From Nitrobacter winogradskyi Nb-255 (lineage in GTDB: Bacteria > Pseudomonadota > Alphaproteobacteria > Rhizobiales > Xanthobacteraceae): a stretch of DNA of 64,000 nucleotides. Made by a program: the position numbers and the translations under genes. The notes beneath the pieces were generated by a model. That model did no database searches. It was not told the DNA's origin and saw nothing but the letters and a program-made list of their open reading frames with translations. The stretch is taken from positions 1,764,001-1,828,000 of the forward strand of contig NC_007406.1 of assembly GCF_000012725.1 (NCBI RefSeq), given 5' to 3'. Of the stretch, positions 44,014-56,444 are shown piece by piece (within the stretch, counting starts at the first letter, position 1; the number at the start of each line of letters is the position of its first letter).

Positions 44014-44036
44014 ATGCCCGGCCCTGTGCCGGGCAT
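44014..44036. repeat. Palindromic repeat, family B, at the sufD-sufS junction
   Basis: ATGCCCGGC (44014-44022) and GCCGGGCAT (44028-44036) form a perfect 9-bp stem with a 5-base loop, within GTCATGCCCGGCCCTGTGCC, a block abundant in Nitrobacteraceae genomes. It is followed by a diverged remainder up to about 44130. It lies 25 bases upstream of the sufS start in the operon transcript. Confidence 0.75.
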
Positions 44037-44153
44037 CCACCTCTTTGGTTCTTCCAGTCCCCTGCCCGCAAGACGTGGAAAGACCGGGTCATCTACGCCG
44101 AAACGTGCTGCGCGATTTAGCCCGGTCACGCCGGTGAGTCCCGGAATGCGCCT

Positions 44154-45476
44154 TCACCCTCGCGCCGCGAGCCACCGCTCGGCGGCCCCGATGACAACAT
44201 CGCGCAAGCCATCATCAGCAACGGATTCGATCGCCTCGCCGACAAACGCCTGGATCAGAAGCGCCTGAGCTTCCTTTTCAGAAAGGCCGCGGGCGCGCAG
44301 ATAGAACAGCAGGCTTTCGTCGAGTGCGCCGATCGTCGCGCCATGGCCACACGAGACGTCATCGGCGAAAATCTCAAGCTCGGGCTTGTTGTCGGCTTCC
44401 GCGCTATCGGACAGCAGCAAAGCCCGCGTCATCATCCTGCCGTCGGTCTTTTGCGCATCGGGCCGCACGATGATCTTGCCCTGGAATACCGAGTGCGCCT
44501 GATCGTCCAGAACGGCGCGGAACACCTCGTTGCTGCTGCAATGCGGCACGGCATGATCCAGCACCAGCGTCGTATCGCCATGCTGGCGGCCATTGAGCAG
44601 GTTAACGCCGTTCACGTCCGCATGGGACCCCTCGCCGCTGAACTTGATGAAGCCTTGATATCGGCTCACCGCGGCGCCGCTGGTGAGATTCAGCGAGTTG
44701 AACGTAGCTTTCGCGCCGATCGTCACGATCGCGGTCGAGATGTTGGCGGCATCCCTGGCATCCTCGACAAGGCGAACATGTTGCAGCACGGCGTCGTCGC
44801 CGACCCACAACACGACCGAGTCGTGAGCTTGATAGGCGGCGGCGCCCTCGGCCGCGACGAAACTTTCGACCAGCGTGGCTTGTGCGCCATTCGCCAGCCG
44901 CAGCGACGAACGCGTGAATGCCGCGGTGCTGGATTGAGTGGCGATATGAACGATATGCAGCGGTCTGGTCAGCTTCGCGTTCTCCGCCACGTCGATGACA
45001 ATGCCATCCGTGGCCATCGCGGTATTGAGAGAGATCATCGTGTCGGATGCCGCCGTGGTGGTCAGCAGATCGGCGCGAGCGGCAACCTCGTTGTTCTCCA
45101 GAACTTCACGCAGCGCCCGCACCTCGACACCGTTCTCCGGCGTCTGATCGGATAGCTTCGGCGCGAATACCCCGTCCACCAGCACCAGCTTGTACGCGTC
45201 TCCCGCGCCATAGGCGGTGACGGCCTCGCCCGCGCGCGCCAATGCCGCCTGATCAGGCGCGGCGGCAAGCGGCGCAATCTCGCGCAACAGCGTGCGCAAG
45301 TCGGTATATTTCCATTCTTCAATGCGCCGGTACGGCAAACCCCGTCGGGCGAAATCGTCGAATGCGGCCTGCCGCGCTTCACTTACCGGACCGGATCCCG
45401 GCAGACGGTCACGCGCCGCGGCGAACAGCTCCCTGGTCGCGCGTTCCGTAGTCGGTTTTACCAATGCAACATCCAT
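44154..45476 (-). CDS. sufD: Fe-S cluster assembly protein SufD
   Basis: 440 residues from MDVALVKPTTERATRELFAA. RRIEEWKYTDLRTLLREIAP is the SufD entry motif, and the beta-helix core ends with VRPDAQKTDGRMMTRALLLS, PELEIFADDVSCGHGATIGA and YLRARGLSEKEAQALLIQAF. The conserved His near CGHGAT is present. It forms the SufBC2D scaffold together with sufB and sufC. Confidence 0.96.
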   Translation of the reverse strand: MDVALVKPTTERATRELFAAARDRLPGSGPVSEARQAAFDDFARRGLPYRRIEEWKYTDLRTLLREIAPLAAAPDQAALARAGEAVTAYGAGDAYKLVLVDGVFAPKLSDQTPENGVEVRALREVLENNEVAARADLLTTTAASDTMISLNTAMATDGIVIDVAENAKLTRPLHIVHIATQSSTAAFTRSSLRLANGAQATLVESFVAAEGAAAYQAHDSVVLWVGDDAVLQHVRLVEDARDAANISTAIVTIGAKATFNSLNLTSGAAVSRYQGFIKFSGEGSHADVNGVNLLNGRQHGDTTLVLDHAVPHCSSNEVFRAVLDDQAHSVFQGKIIVRPDAQKTDGRMMTRALLLSDSAEADNKPELEIFADDVSCGHGATIGALDESLLFYLRARGLSEKEAQALLIQAFVGEAIESVADDGLRDVVIGAAERWLAARG

Positions 45477-45491
45477 GATCAAATCCGTTCA

Positions 45492-45510
45492 GATCATTTT
45501 CGGCATGATC
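45492..45510. repeat. Small palindrome at the sufC-sufD junction
   Basis: GATCAT (45492-45497) and ATGATC (45505-45510) enclose TTTCGGC, followed by TCATCCGAAGCCGAAGGCCG. It resembles the front of a repeat with GATC-palindromes common in this family and occupies the 63-base gap between sufC and sufD. Confidence 0.55.
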
Positions 45511-45539
45511 TCATCCGAAGCCGAAGGCCGTTTTTCGAG

Positions 45540-46289
<750 letters not shown>

Positions 46290-46311
46290 CGTAGATCCTT
46301 CGCTATCGTTA

Positions 46312-46428
46312 CGTCATCGCGAGGAGCGCGCTCGTGCGGCGAAGCAATCCGGCGTTTCCACCGGTGGATCGCTTCGCCCGGCGCAAAGCCGGCACAACAG
46401 CCAGCTTTGTAGCGAGCTCGCAGTGACG
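46312..46428. repeat. Long palindromic repeat, family C, at the sufB-sufC junction
   Basis: The outer arms CGTCATCGCGAG (46312-46323) and CTCGCAGTGACG (46417-46428) pair with two mismatches. The inner arms GCGAAGCAATCC and GGATCGCTTCGC pair with one mismatch around the centre CGTTTCCACC. The whole 117-bp element lies in the operon between the sufB stop and the sufC start and would form a long hairpin in the mRNA. Confidence 0.75.
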
Positions 46429-46432
46429 TGGG

Positions 46433-47914
<1,482 letters not shown>

Positions 47915-47994
47915 TCCTACCTCCGCTCGCGGTTTCAAGGACCACGGTGGATTGAAGTCTTGGTGCCTGCTCCGATTCTAAGGAAGAAGCTGTC

Positions 47995-49155
47995 TTAGAA
48001 TGGTTCAAGCCCTGTTTCGTTCCCCCTTAGTAGTGCACCTGAAAGCTTTCGCCAAGTCTTAATAGCCCGATCCACGTCTGCGTCCGTGGTCTCCCAGCCC
48101 AGCGAGAATCGTATCGCGCTCCTGGTCATTTCCGGGCCGTACCCCATGGCCGCCAGCACATGCGAGGCCTGCACTTTGCCCGAAGAACATGCGGAACCGG
48201 ATGAGACGGCCACCCCCTCAAGGTCGAATCTGACCACGGCCGTCTCAGCTTTCAAGGTGGGAACACCGAAAAGTGTCGTATTTGGCAGGCGCGCGACCTT
48301 CTGCGAGAAGATCACGCCGCCCCGTGTTTGTCTCAAGCCATCCTCCAGCCGGTCGCGCAGGCTCTTGATCCGAGCCGTGTCGATGGCGCGATCTGCTTCG
48401 GCTGCCCTCACGGCGGCCCCAAAGCCCGCAATTCCCGGTACATTCTCGGTGCCGGCACGGCCGCCCCGCTCCTGACCGCCTCCCCGTATCAAGGCCGTTG
48501 GATGGCTTCGGTTCTCCGCGAGGACCAATGCGCCCGCCCCTTTCGGGCCGCCAACCTTGTGCGCAGAAAGAGATACAAAATCAGCATTCAATTCATTGAT
48601 ATCAATGTGAATTTTTCCGAATGCCTGCACCGCGTCGACATGAAGCAGGCCGCCTGCCTCGTGGACCAGCCCTGCGGCTTCGGCCACCGGCTGAATGGCG
48701 CCGGTTTCGTTGTTGGCGAGCATGATCGAGACCAGCGTGGGAGGTTGCCGCGCGAGCATCGCGCGCAAGGCGTCGAGATCGATCAATCCCGAGCGATCGA
48801 CCGGCAGACGCGTCATCCGGTCCGGCGGAAACCGCGCTCCGGCCAGAACGGAGGCATGTTCTATTGATGAAACTATAATATTATCAATATCGTGTTTTTG
48901 TTTCCTGATAACAGGAGTTAGCGCCAGGGTGTTGGCCTCTGTTCCTCCTGACGTGAAGATCACGTTGCGTGGTTCGCCTCCGACCGCTTCCGCGACGATG
49001 ATCCGCGCATCTTCGATCAGTCCCCGCGCCCGCCTGCCTTCCGCGTGAACGGATGACGGATTGCCGAAGAGATCCCAGGCCGCCGCCATCGCCTCGCGCG
49101 CCTCGCGCCGAAGCGGCGTGGTCGCGTTCCAGTCGAGATAAGTTCGTTCCTGCAT
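47995..49155 (-). CDS. Cysteine desulfurase, group I (IscS/NifS-like)
   Basis: 386 residues from MQERTYLDWNATTPLRREAR. The PLP lysine is in SLSAHKVGGPKGAGAL and the catalytic loop is the long SSGSACSSGKVQASHVL type, which marks group I enzymes and distinguishes it from SufS downstream. It probably heads the suf operon, with 80 bases to sufB. Having both classes in one operon is typical of alphaproteobacteria. No IscR/RirA-type regulator gene lies upstream in the window. Confidence 0.94.
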   Translation of the reverse strand: MQERTYLDWNATTPLRREAREAMAAAWDLFGNPSSVHAEGRRARGLIEDARIIVAEAVGGEPRNVIFTSGGTEANTLALTPVIRKQKHDIDNIIVSSIEHASVLAGARFPPDRMTRLPVDRSGLIDLDALRAMLARQPPTLVSIMLANNETGAIQPVAEAAGLVHEAGGLLHVDAVQAFGKIHIDINELNADFVSLSAHKVGGPKGAGALVLAENRSHPTALIRGGGQERGGRAGTENVPGIAGFGAAVRAAEADRAIDTARIKSLRDRLEDGLRQTRGGVIFSQKVARLPNTTLFGVPTLKAETAVVRFDLEGVAVSSGSACSSGKVQASHVLAAMGYGPEMTRSAIRFSLGWETTDADVDRAIKTWRKLSGALLRGNETGLEPF

Positions 49156-49357
49156 GTGATTGCGACTATACGGCATTTTTGGCGGATGCGGTCACGGCCG
49201 CGTAAGATGCTTGCTTTTCGCCCCTCGCCCTATGCTAGAAGGCGGCGGTGTTCACCGGCACTTTCTGTTACCGCCATCGCGGCGGCCTGATCGCCCTCGT
49301 CGTCGAGCCGCGAACGGAAACCGATCCTGTGAGCGGCTTGATTTGCCAAGGATTCCG

Positions 49358-50005
49358 ATGCCTGAAGTCATTTTTACCGGTCCCGCCGGCCGTCTCGAAG
49401 GCCGCTACCATCCAGCGAAGCAGAAAAATGCCCCGATAGCGATGGTCCTGCATCCGCACCCACAGTTTCGCGGCAGCATGAACCACCCGATTGTCTATCA
49501 GGTTTACTATGCTTTCGTGGCGCGGGGCTTTTCCGTGCTGCGTTTCAATTTCCGTGGCGTTGGCCGCAGCCAGGGCTCGTTCGACCACGGCACCGGCGAA
49601 TTGTCGGACGCCGCGGCTGCGCTCGACTGGGCGCAGACCATCAACCCGGAGGCGCGCGCCTGCTGGGTCGCGGGATTTTCCTTTGGCGCCTGGATCGGAA
49701 TGCAGTTGCTGATGCGGCGGCCCGAGGTGGAAGGCTTCATCTCGATCGCGCCTGAACCCAACCGCTACGATTTCTCGTTCCTGGCGCCGTGCCCGTCATC
49801 GGGGCTTATCGTCCACGGCGAGAAGGATATCGTCGCGCCAGCCAAGGATGTCACGACGCTGGTCGAGAAGCTGAAGACCCAGAAGGGAATCGTGATCGAT
49901 CAGCAAACCATTCCGGGTGCGAACCATTTCTTCGAGGACAAGATGGAACCGTTGATGGAAACGGTCACCAGCTATCTCGATATGAGGCTTGCCAACATCC
50001 GGTAG
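49358..50005 (+). CDS. Alpha/beta hydrolase (dienelactone-hydrolase-like)
   Basis: 215 residues from MPEVIFTGPAGRLEGRYHPA; AAGGATT lies before the ATG and the frame upstream is non-coding. AMVLHPHPQFRGSMNHPIVY, VLRFNFRGVGRSQGSFDHGT, the nucleophile elbow GFSFGAWIG (Ser), Asp in VHGEKDIVAP and His in IPGANHFFEDKM give a full triad. Belongs to a widely conserved group of uncharacterised hydrolases in proteobacteria. Divergent from the desulfurase gene. Confidence 0.9.
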   Translation: MPEVIFTGPAGRLEGRYHPAKQKNAPIAMVLHPHPQFRGSMNHPIVYQVYYAFVARGFSVLRFNFRGVGRSQGSFDHGTGELSDAAAALDWAQTINPEARACWVAGFSFGAWIGMQLLMRRPEVEGFISIAPEPNRYDFSFLAPCPSSGLIVHGEKDIVAPAKDVTTLVEKLKTQKGIVIDQQTIPGANHFFEDKMEPLMETVTSYLDMRLANIR

Positions 50006-50055
50006 CCGCATCGCGTGTGGGACGCAATATCGTACGCCACAGCGTCGCGAATGGT

Positions 50056-51156
50056 TCAGGGCCGCGTGACCACACCGCCGGTCATCGGCACCGGCACTCC
50101 GGTGGTCGCGGGGTAGCTCAAGGGCAAGCCTTTCAGGCCACGCGCCGCGAGATAGCCGAAGGCCTGCGCCTCCATCGCGTCAATCGACCAGCCGAGCGCG
50201 TCCGCCCGCTCGACAGGCGCAGGGGCAACCTTCTCCCGTAGCATCTCGAGCATGATCGGGTTGCGGGCTCCGCCGCCTGCGACGATCCATCTTTCCGGCG
50301 CCTTCGGCAGCAGCGGAACGATCCGCGCGATGGCCGCCGCGGTAAACGCCGTCAGGGTGGCGGCGCCATCGGCTGGCGGCCTATCGGGCAGGGCGAGAGA
50401 GGCAAAATCGTTGCGGTCGAGCGATTTGGGTGGTGGCAGCGCGAAAAAGGGGTGATTCAGGGCGCTCGCGATCCAGTCCGCGTCGGGGCGGCCCTGCTGC
50501 GCCAGCCTGCCATCGCGGTCGAACGGTTCACCCGTCGTGCGAAGCATGAAATCGTCGAGCAGCGCATTACCGGGTCCGGTGTCGCAGGCGATCAAAGTGT
50601 CCGCGCCGTCGATATAGGTGACATTGGAGACGCCGCCGATATTGACCACGCAAATCGGACCGTCGCGGCCGAGCGACTGCGCCAGCGCGCGATGATAGGC
50701 GGGGACGAATGGCGCGCCCTGCCCGCCGGCGGCGACGTCGGCCGCGCGGAAATCATGCATCACCGGCACGCGGATCGCTTTCGCCAGCGCGTCCGCATCG
50801 CCGATCTGCACGGTCAGCCGCTCCCCCGGCCGATGCAGAACCGTCTGGCCGTGAAAACCGACGATATCGATATCCTCGCGCCTGATGCCGTTCCGCGCGA
50901 GGAAGGACGTGACGGCGTCAGAGTGCGCCATGGTCACGGCGTGTTCGGCCATGCCGATCACGCCCGGCCGTGCGTCACGTCGCGTCAGATTGACCGCCTC
51001 CGCCAGCGCCTCCCGCAACAGGCCGCGTTCGTCGTTCGTGTAAGGGCGATAGCCTGTCGGCCCGAACGCCGTCACGCGCTCGCCGTCGGTTTCGATCAGG
51101 GCGACATCAACGCCGTCAAGCGAGGTACCGCTCATCATGCCGATCGCCGTCATCAT
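50056..51156 (-). CDS. anmK: 1,6-anhydro-N-acetylmuramic acid kinase
   Basis: 366 residues. IGMMSGTSLDGVDVALIETD is the phosphate-1 motif, with GFHGQTVLHRPGERLTVQIG, DFRAADVAAGGQGAPFVPAY and NIGGVSNVTYID completing the ASKHA-type fold. It recycles anhydro-MurNAc released from the cell wall by lytic transglycosylases such as the one at 21805. It is divergent from tyrS. Confidence 0.96.
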   Translation of the reverse strand: MMTAIGMMSGTSLDGVDVALIETDGERVTAFGPTGYRPYTNDERGLLREALAEAVNLTRRDARPGVIGMAEHAVTMAHSDAVTSFLARNGIRREDIDIVGFHGQTVLHRPGERLTVQIGDADALAKAIRVPVMHDFRAADVAAGGQGAPFVPAYHRALAQSLGRDGPICVVNIGGVSNVTYIDGADTLIACDTGPGNALLDDFMLRTTGEPFDRDGRLAQQGRPDADWIASALNHPFFALPPPKSLDRNDFASLALPDRPPADGAATLTAFTAAAIARIVPLLPKAPERWIVAGGGARNPIMLEMLREKVAPAPVERADALGWSIDAMEAQAFGYLAARGLKGLPLSYPATTGVPVPMTGGVVTRP

Positions 51157-51310
51157 CGCCTTGCGGTCTCCAGCGGCCGGCTTGTGCCGAACGCGCGCTT
51201 CTTATAATGGCACACACTTGACACGCAGTATAACCGGGCGGCGGCTGACAGCTATCCTGTGCCGAATGGTCTGCGCGCTCAGTTGAACAAGAGATTAGAG
51301 TTATAGTGCC

Positions 51311-52564
51311 ATGGTCGCTTTCAAGTCCGATTTTCTCAACACGCTTCAGGAACGGGGCTTCATCCACCAGTGCTCCGATTTCGAAGGCCTTGATGCGCTG
51401 GCGTCCAGAAATCAGGTGACGGCCTACACCGGCTATGACTGCACCGCGCCGTCGCTGCATGTCGGTCACCTGCTCTCGATCATGATGATGCACTGGCTGC
51501 AACAGACTGGAAACAAGCCGATCGCCCTGATGGGTGGCGGCACCACGCGCGTGGGCGATCCGTCGGGCCGCGACGAAACGCGCAAAATTCTGAGCTATGA
51601 CCAGATCGACGCCAACAAGGAATCGATCAAGGGCACATTCTTGAAGTTCCTGGTTTTCGGCGACGGCAAGAACGACGCCATCATGACGGACAATGCCGAG
51701 TGGCTCACCAGGCTCAACTATATCGAGATGCTGCGCGACGTCGGCCGGCATTTTTCCATCAACCGCATGCTCACGATGGACAGCGTGAAGATGCGTCTCG
51801 AGCGCGAGCAGGAGTTGTCGTTCATCGAGTTCAACTACATGATCCTTCAGTCCTACGATTATGTGGAACTGGCGCGCCGCCACGGCTGCAACCTGCAAAT
51901 GGGCGGTTCGGATCAGTGGGGCAACATCGTCAACGGCGTCGATCTCGGCCGCCGCATGGGCACGCATCAGCTCTACGCGCTGACCTGCCCGCTGCTCACG
52001 ACATCGTCGGGCGCCAAGATGGGCAAGACCGCGGCGGGCGCGGTCTGGCTCAACGCCACCATGCTGCCGGTCTACGATTACTGGCAGTACTGGCGCAACG
52101 TCGAGGACGCCGACGTCGGCAGATTCCTGAAACTGTTCACGATCCTGCCGATGGGTGAGATCGCGAAGCTGGCTGCGTTGCAGGGCTCAGAGATCAACGA
52201 GGCCAAGAAGGTGCTCGCGACCGAGGCGACCGCGCTTCTGCATGGTCGCGACGAAGCCGAGAAAGCCGCCGACACCGCGCGCACGACGTTCGAGCAAGGC
52301 GCTATTTCCGAGAGTCTTCCCACACTGGATATTCCGCGGAGCGAGCTTGCAAGCGGCGCCGGCGTGCTCGCACTGTTTGTGAAGGCGGGCCTTGTCGCCT
52401 CGAACGGAGAAGCGCGCCGCCAGATCAAGGGTGGTGGACTTCGCGTCAACGATGTCGCCGTCGCCGACGACAAGATGGTGCTGACGCCGGATCACCTCAC
52501 GCCCGAAGGCGTGATCAAACTTTCAATGGGCAAGAAACGCCACGTCCTGCTGCGGCCCGCATAG
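51311..52564 (+). CDS. tyrS: Tyrosyl-tRNA synthetase
   Basis: 417 residues. The class I signature is [15 protein letters not shown] (HVGH) and the KMSKS equivalent is [33 protein letters not shown] then [16 protein letters not shown] is the tyrosine site. The C-terminus is an S4 RNA-binding domain ([20 protein letters not shown]). Essential gene. Confidence 0.98.
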   Translation: MVAFKSDFLNTLQERGFIHQCSDFEGLDALASRNQVTAYTGYDCTAPSLHVGHLLSIMMMHWLQQTGNKPIALMGGGTTRVGDPSGRDETRKILSYDQIDANKESIKGTFLKFLVFGDGKNDAIMTDNAEWLTRLNYIEMLRDVGRHFSINRMLTMDSVKMRLEREQELSFIEFNYMILQSYDYVELARRHGCNLQMGGSDQWGNIVNGVDLGRRMGTHQLYALTCPLLTTSSGAKMGKTAAGAVWLNATMLPVYDYWQYWRNVEDADVGRFLKLFTILPMGEIAKLAALQGSEINEAKKVLATEATALLHGRDEAEKAADTARTTFEQGAISESLPTLDIPRSELASGAGVLALFVKAGLVASNGEARRQIKGGGLRVNDVAVADDKMVLTPDHLTPEGVIKLSMGKKRHVLLRPA

Positions 52565-52588
52565 CGCGTCCGGAGAACGCGATCGCGT

Positions 52589-55500
52589 TCAGTTCCCGCT
52601 CGTTGCCGGAAACTCGATCTGGTTGGCTGTTCTTCCCGTCTGGAACTCAAAAATCTTGCGCACCAGTCCCGGCGCCATGGCCGAGATCGGGTTGATGCGC
52701 AGTTGCGGTTGTCCCGGTGTTCCCACCACCTCATAAGTCACGCCGATCAATCCCTCGTCGCTGCCGCCCCCAAGGATAAGTCCGACGACCGGAAGCTGTC
52801 CAAATATGTTGTTGAGCCCGTACATCGGAACGAAGGTGCCGCTCATGCGAACCTCGTTGGCTGGATAATCGATCCGTCCTTCAATGGTCGCGCCAATCGT
52901 CGGACCCTTGACGACGCCATCGCGGACCGTGAGTTGTCCGTTCTGCCGGCTGAATTCCGCGCGCAGCCGCGAGAATGAAATGCCGTTCTGAGCGGTTCGG
53001 GGGCCACCCGCCGCGGCGCGATCCAGAGCGGATTCGCCCTTGATGGTGAAATCGCGAACATTGATCAGTCCCTGCTTGGCCCGCTGCTCGGCGGTCGGCG
53101 GGTCCATGGCCAGCGCGAGCTGACCGCCAAACATCTTTCCGTAGGTATCGGTAAAGCGGAAGAACGCGCCGGCGTCGTCGGTCTCGATCAGAACCACGTC
53201 GCGACCCTGCGGACGGCCGCGCAGACTGCCTGTCAGGGGGGTGTTGCGTCCGATCTTGCCGGTCATGGTGAGGCTGCGAACCGACCCGTTACGCTGGGCC
53301 ATCTTGACGTCCGCGCTGCGTATGGCTTCGCCGTAAAATCCGGCGACGGCTCCGATCTTCAGGTCGATGTCGAAATCGATGCTTTTCGACTTGCTCCTGG
53401 CGTCGGCCTGCTTGCCCGAGATCGCCGATTTGAGAAAGCCGCGACCGTCGAACACGTCGCCGCGCATGACGACTTTCAACACGCCGTCAGCGTTGCGTTC
53501 GGCCTTCAGAGAAGCCCGGTCACCTTCCGACGGCGCGTAAACCGGGAAGTTCACGTTCACCAGATCGCCGTTCTGATCGACCTCCAGTGATCCCTTTATC
53601 GTGACGCCGCTGCCGTCGACGATGATGTCCTCCAGGCGCGTGGATTGCGCTTTCTGCACGACATTGAACGTCGCGTGACCTGACTTGCCCGGCAGCTTGA
53701 CCCAGCCGGGCAAAATGTTGTCGAGCTTCAGGGATGTGAGATCGGCATCGACGGCGAATTTATTATCCCTGTTGCGGCCGATCTTGCCGGCCAGCTTGAC
53801 GGGAATCGAGCCGGTCGCTCCCGCGCCGAGATCAATTCCGAGCTTTGCGCGGCTCGCATCATCCAGCGTGGCCTGCAGCTTGATGTCCGCATCGCCATCG
53901 GCCGGCTTGCGGTAGTCCAGCGATGCCGGCTGGCCGTTGATCTTGACGTCGCCCTTGACGTGATACCCCTCGTTGTTGGCGGTGACCTTCAGCGCGCTCG
54001 CCTCAAGTTTCTGATTCATGACCAACCGGTCGGCGGCAAAACCCGTGAGATCGGCGGTGATGGAATAGGTGGTGTCTTCCTTGGTGATCTGTCGCGTGAG
54101 CGGCAGGCCCAGGGCGATCTGGGCTGCAACGGTGCCCTTGCTGGAGTTGGGATCGATCAGATTATCGGTGAATTCGTTGAGGCGGTCCGAGACGAGAATT
54201 TCCGCGGCTGCGGGAACCGGACTGTCTATTCTGAATCTCACCTTTGCCGGCGAGGGTTTGGGCGCCATATCGGGCACTTCGAAAACGACGTCGGAAATGT
54301 TGAGCCTTCTGCCCGACGGAGTGTCGGCGACGGCCTGCTCGATCGTTACCGCCGCCGTTCTTCCTGTCACCCGCGCCTTCAGGCCGGCGTCGTGGACCAG
54401 GGGTAGTTCATCAACGGGATAGATCGTCACATTGTCGGCGACGATATCGACCGAAAGCCCGTCATCCGGCATAGGCGGTCCGCGACGCGACAGATTGTGA
54501 AGCGGCGAATTCACGCCGATTTCAATGCGCTTGAGAAAGCCTCGTTTAATTCGTCCGATAACCCATTCCCGCAGTTCCGGCACGATCACAGCCGGCCATA
54601 TGCTCTTAAGCGCGGCGGCGGACATCGGCGTCCCGGCGAAGCCCAGTTTCAAGCGCGGCGCATCCGAATAGTCGATGCTGCCGGTGCCCGCGATGCCGAT
54701 CTCGCCGTTGCTGATATCGGCCTGGGTCAGAATGGCCTGCCTGTGCCCGGTGTCGAAACGCAGGCCGACCGCAATGCGGTTGAAGATCAGAGGCGCTTCC
54801 CCATCGGAGCCGGCGAGCACTATGGTGCCGCCGCTCAAACCCATCTGCCAGTCCGGAACATTGCCGTTCGGAGGCTGGAGACGGGCGAGCAGCGTGATCC
54901 TGTTTTCGCCGGACACGATCTTGAACGGCACCAGAAGCACGCGCCGTCCCGAATCCCATTCCACGTTCATTTCGATCTGATCGATCGCCATGGGGTAATC
55001 CGGCGTGTCGGAATCGATGATCGTGCCTTTGCCGGCGAAAAGATTGCCCCGGAGATACGTAGGTAGGCCATCGCGACCAATCTCGCCCTTCAATTCTCCG
55101 CTGAGGGGCATGTCGGCGCTGTAAGTGAGATCCTTGATGCGAAGAGCCAGCAGAACGGTCTTCGCTGGAATTCCGGCGGCGCGGAGTTCAATCGGACGGA
55201 CGCCATTCGCGGGCGGCCCGACCGCGACATGAAGCGACCATTCCTTGCTGCCGCCTTCGCTGACAGTGAACGCGACTCCGCCCGCGCTCGGCCGGTGAAG
55301 GCTCAGGCTGATGTTGCTAAAGCTCCAACGGTTGCCGCGTTGCTGGTCATCAACCACCAGCCTCCCGTTCTTCAGACCAATCTCGTTGAGATTCTGGCCA
55401 TCCAGTCCCCTTACGCCGAGGCCGTCGAGCCATTCCAATCCCGCCAACAGGGCGCCTGCGTTGCCGCTGCTTTCCGAGCTCGCCGGCGCCGCGGCCGGGG

Positions 55501-56218
55501 AGTCGGAGAGTTGCTGCGTAGCTTGTGGGGGCGGCGACGTTTCCGAGGAGACGACCGCCGATGGCAGGCCGGATCGCAGGGGCGGCGCGACGCCCGTGGC
55601 AAGCGGCTTGGCGTTGTCGCCCGTGGAAACAGTGACCTGGCCGTCCGGCGTAATCCGGACCGCGAGCTCGGCGTCGACCAGGTCGAGGCTTTCCGCGCGC
55701 AGCCGCCCCGTCAACAGCGCCAAACCGGACAGTTTAACCTCGGCTTTGGGGGCGCTCGCGATCACGACACGGTCGCGGTCACGGACGACGACGTCACGAA
55801 TACGGACCGCGATGCGAATTCTGCCGGCGCGCTCGATCTGAGTGCCGCCGATCTCCACCGTGTTGTCGTGACCGATGTTTCCTTCGATCGCACTGACAAG
55901 CCATGGCGTCATCATGTCGAGATTGAGGGGACCAGCACCGAGCCGCCACCACAGCGCACCGAATCCCCCTGCGAACGTGACCGACAGAACCAGAAAGGCG
56001 ACCGCGAGCCGTTTGATCCAGCGCTCTCCCGCCAGCCAGTTTCTGAACCTCACGAATCGGTCGCCGGCCCTGTGAAACCTCGAATCCGATCGAGACAGCA
56101 ACCGACGTACGCGACGGCTGTGGAGTTCGTCGTCGTCCTCGCCCCAGCCGGCGACCTCTCCCTGCGAGACATGATGATCGCCGTGCGGATTTGGATCTCG
56201 TGTCGGCGTGCTTTTAGT
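52589..56218 (-). CDS. Very large AsmA/YhdP-like envelope protein
   Basis: About 1209 residues from MTKSTPTRDPNPHGDHHVSQ; GAGAGG is just upstream. A cytosolic N-terminal ~75 residues (RVRRLLSRSDSRFHRAGDRF) precede a single membrane span (LAVAFLVLSVTFAGGFGALW). The rest is periplasmic and beta-rich, with a DUF3971-like middle and the AsmA_2-type C-terminus (GATIEGRIDYPANEVRMSGT, NPISAMAPGLVRKIFEFQTG). Members are thought to bridge the envelope and carry phospholipids to the outer membrane. The gene lies tail to tail with tyrS. Confidence 0.88.
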   Translation of the reverse strand, partial: TKSTPTRDPNPHGDHHVSQGEVAGWGEDDDELHSRRVRRLLSRSDSRFHRAGDRFVRFRNWLAGERWIKRLAVAFLVLSVTFAGGFGALWWRLGAGPLNLDMMTPWLVSAIEGNIGHDNTVEIGGTQIERAGRIRIAVRIRDVVVRDRDRVVIASAPKAEVKLSGLALLTGRLRAESLDLVDAELAVRITPDGQVTVSTGDNAKPLATGVAPPLRSGLPSAVVSSETSPPPQATQQLSDSPAAAPASSESSGNAGALLAGLEWLDGLGVRGLDGQNLNEIGLKNGRLVVDDQQRGNRWSFSNISLSLHRPSAGGVAFTVSEGGSKEWSLHVAVGPPANGVRPIELRAAGIPAKTVLLALRIKDLTYSADMPLSGELKGEIGRDGLPTYLRGNLFAGKGTIIDSDTPDYPMAIDQIEMNVEWDSGRRVLLVPFKIVSGENRITLLARLQPPNGNVPDWQMGLSGGTIVLAGSDGEAPLIFNRIAVGLRFDTGHRQAILTQADISNGEIGIAGTGSIDYSDAPRLKLGFAGTPMSAAALKSIWPAVIVPELREWVIGRIKRGFLKRIEIGVNSPLHNLSRRGPPMPDDGLSVDIVADNVTIYPVDELPLVHDAGLKARVTGRTAAVTIEQAVADTPSGRRLNISDVVFEVPDMAPKPSPAKVRFRIDSPVPAAAEILVSDRLNEFTDNLIDPNSSKGTVAAQIALGLPLTRQITKEDTTYSITADLTGFAADRLVMNQKLEASALKVTANNEGYHVKGDVKINGQPASLDYRKPADGDADIKLQATLDDASRAKLGIDLGAGATGSIPVKLAGKIGRNRDNKFAVDADLTSLKLDNILPGWVKLPGKSGHATFNVVQKAQSTRLEDIIVDGSGVTIKGSLEVDQNGDLVNVNFPVYAPSEGDRASLKAERNADGVLKVVMRGDVFDGRGFLKSAISGKQADARSKSKSIDFDIDLKIGAVAGFYGEAIRSADVKMAQRNGSVRSLTMTGKIGRNTPLTGSLRGRPQGRDVVLIETDDAGAFFRFTDTYGKMFGGQLALAMDPPTAEQRAKQGLINVRDFTIKGESALDRAAAGGPRTAQNGISFSRLRAEFSRQNGQLTVRDGVVKGPTIGATIEGRIDYPANEVRMSGTFVPMYGLNNIFGQLPVVGLILGGGSDEGLIGVTYEVVGTPGQPQLRINPISAMAPGLVRKIFEFQTGRTANQIEFPATSGN

Positions 56219-56444
56219 CATTGCCTCTCGGTGCCGGCTTGGTCCGGAGCTTTCGCTCTCATCGGTCCGCACGCCGCGTTCGGACGAACGTTCCTGTGAT
56301 GCGGGGCGGACAATCCGTCGAATCCCTTGTAACCGTACCCGCGCTCGCAGTCATGGCGGCGGCGGCAGTCTGACCGATTCGTCCTCGGCATCCGCGGCAA
56401 TCATAACGGATAATGAGCGTTGGAAAACGACGAAAGGAAGGCGT

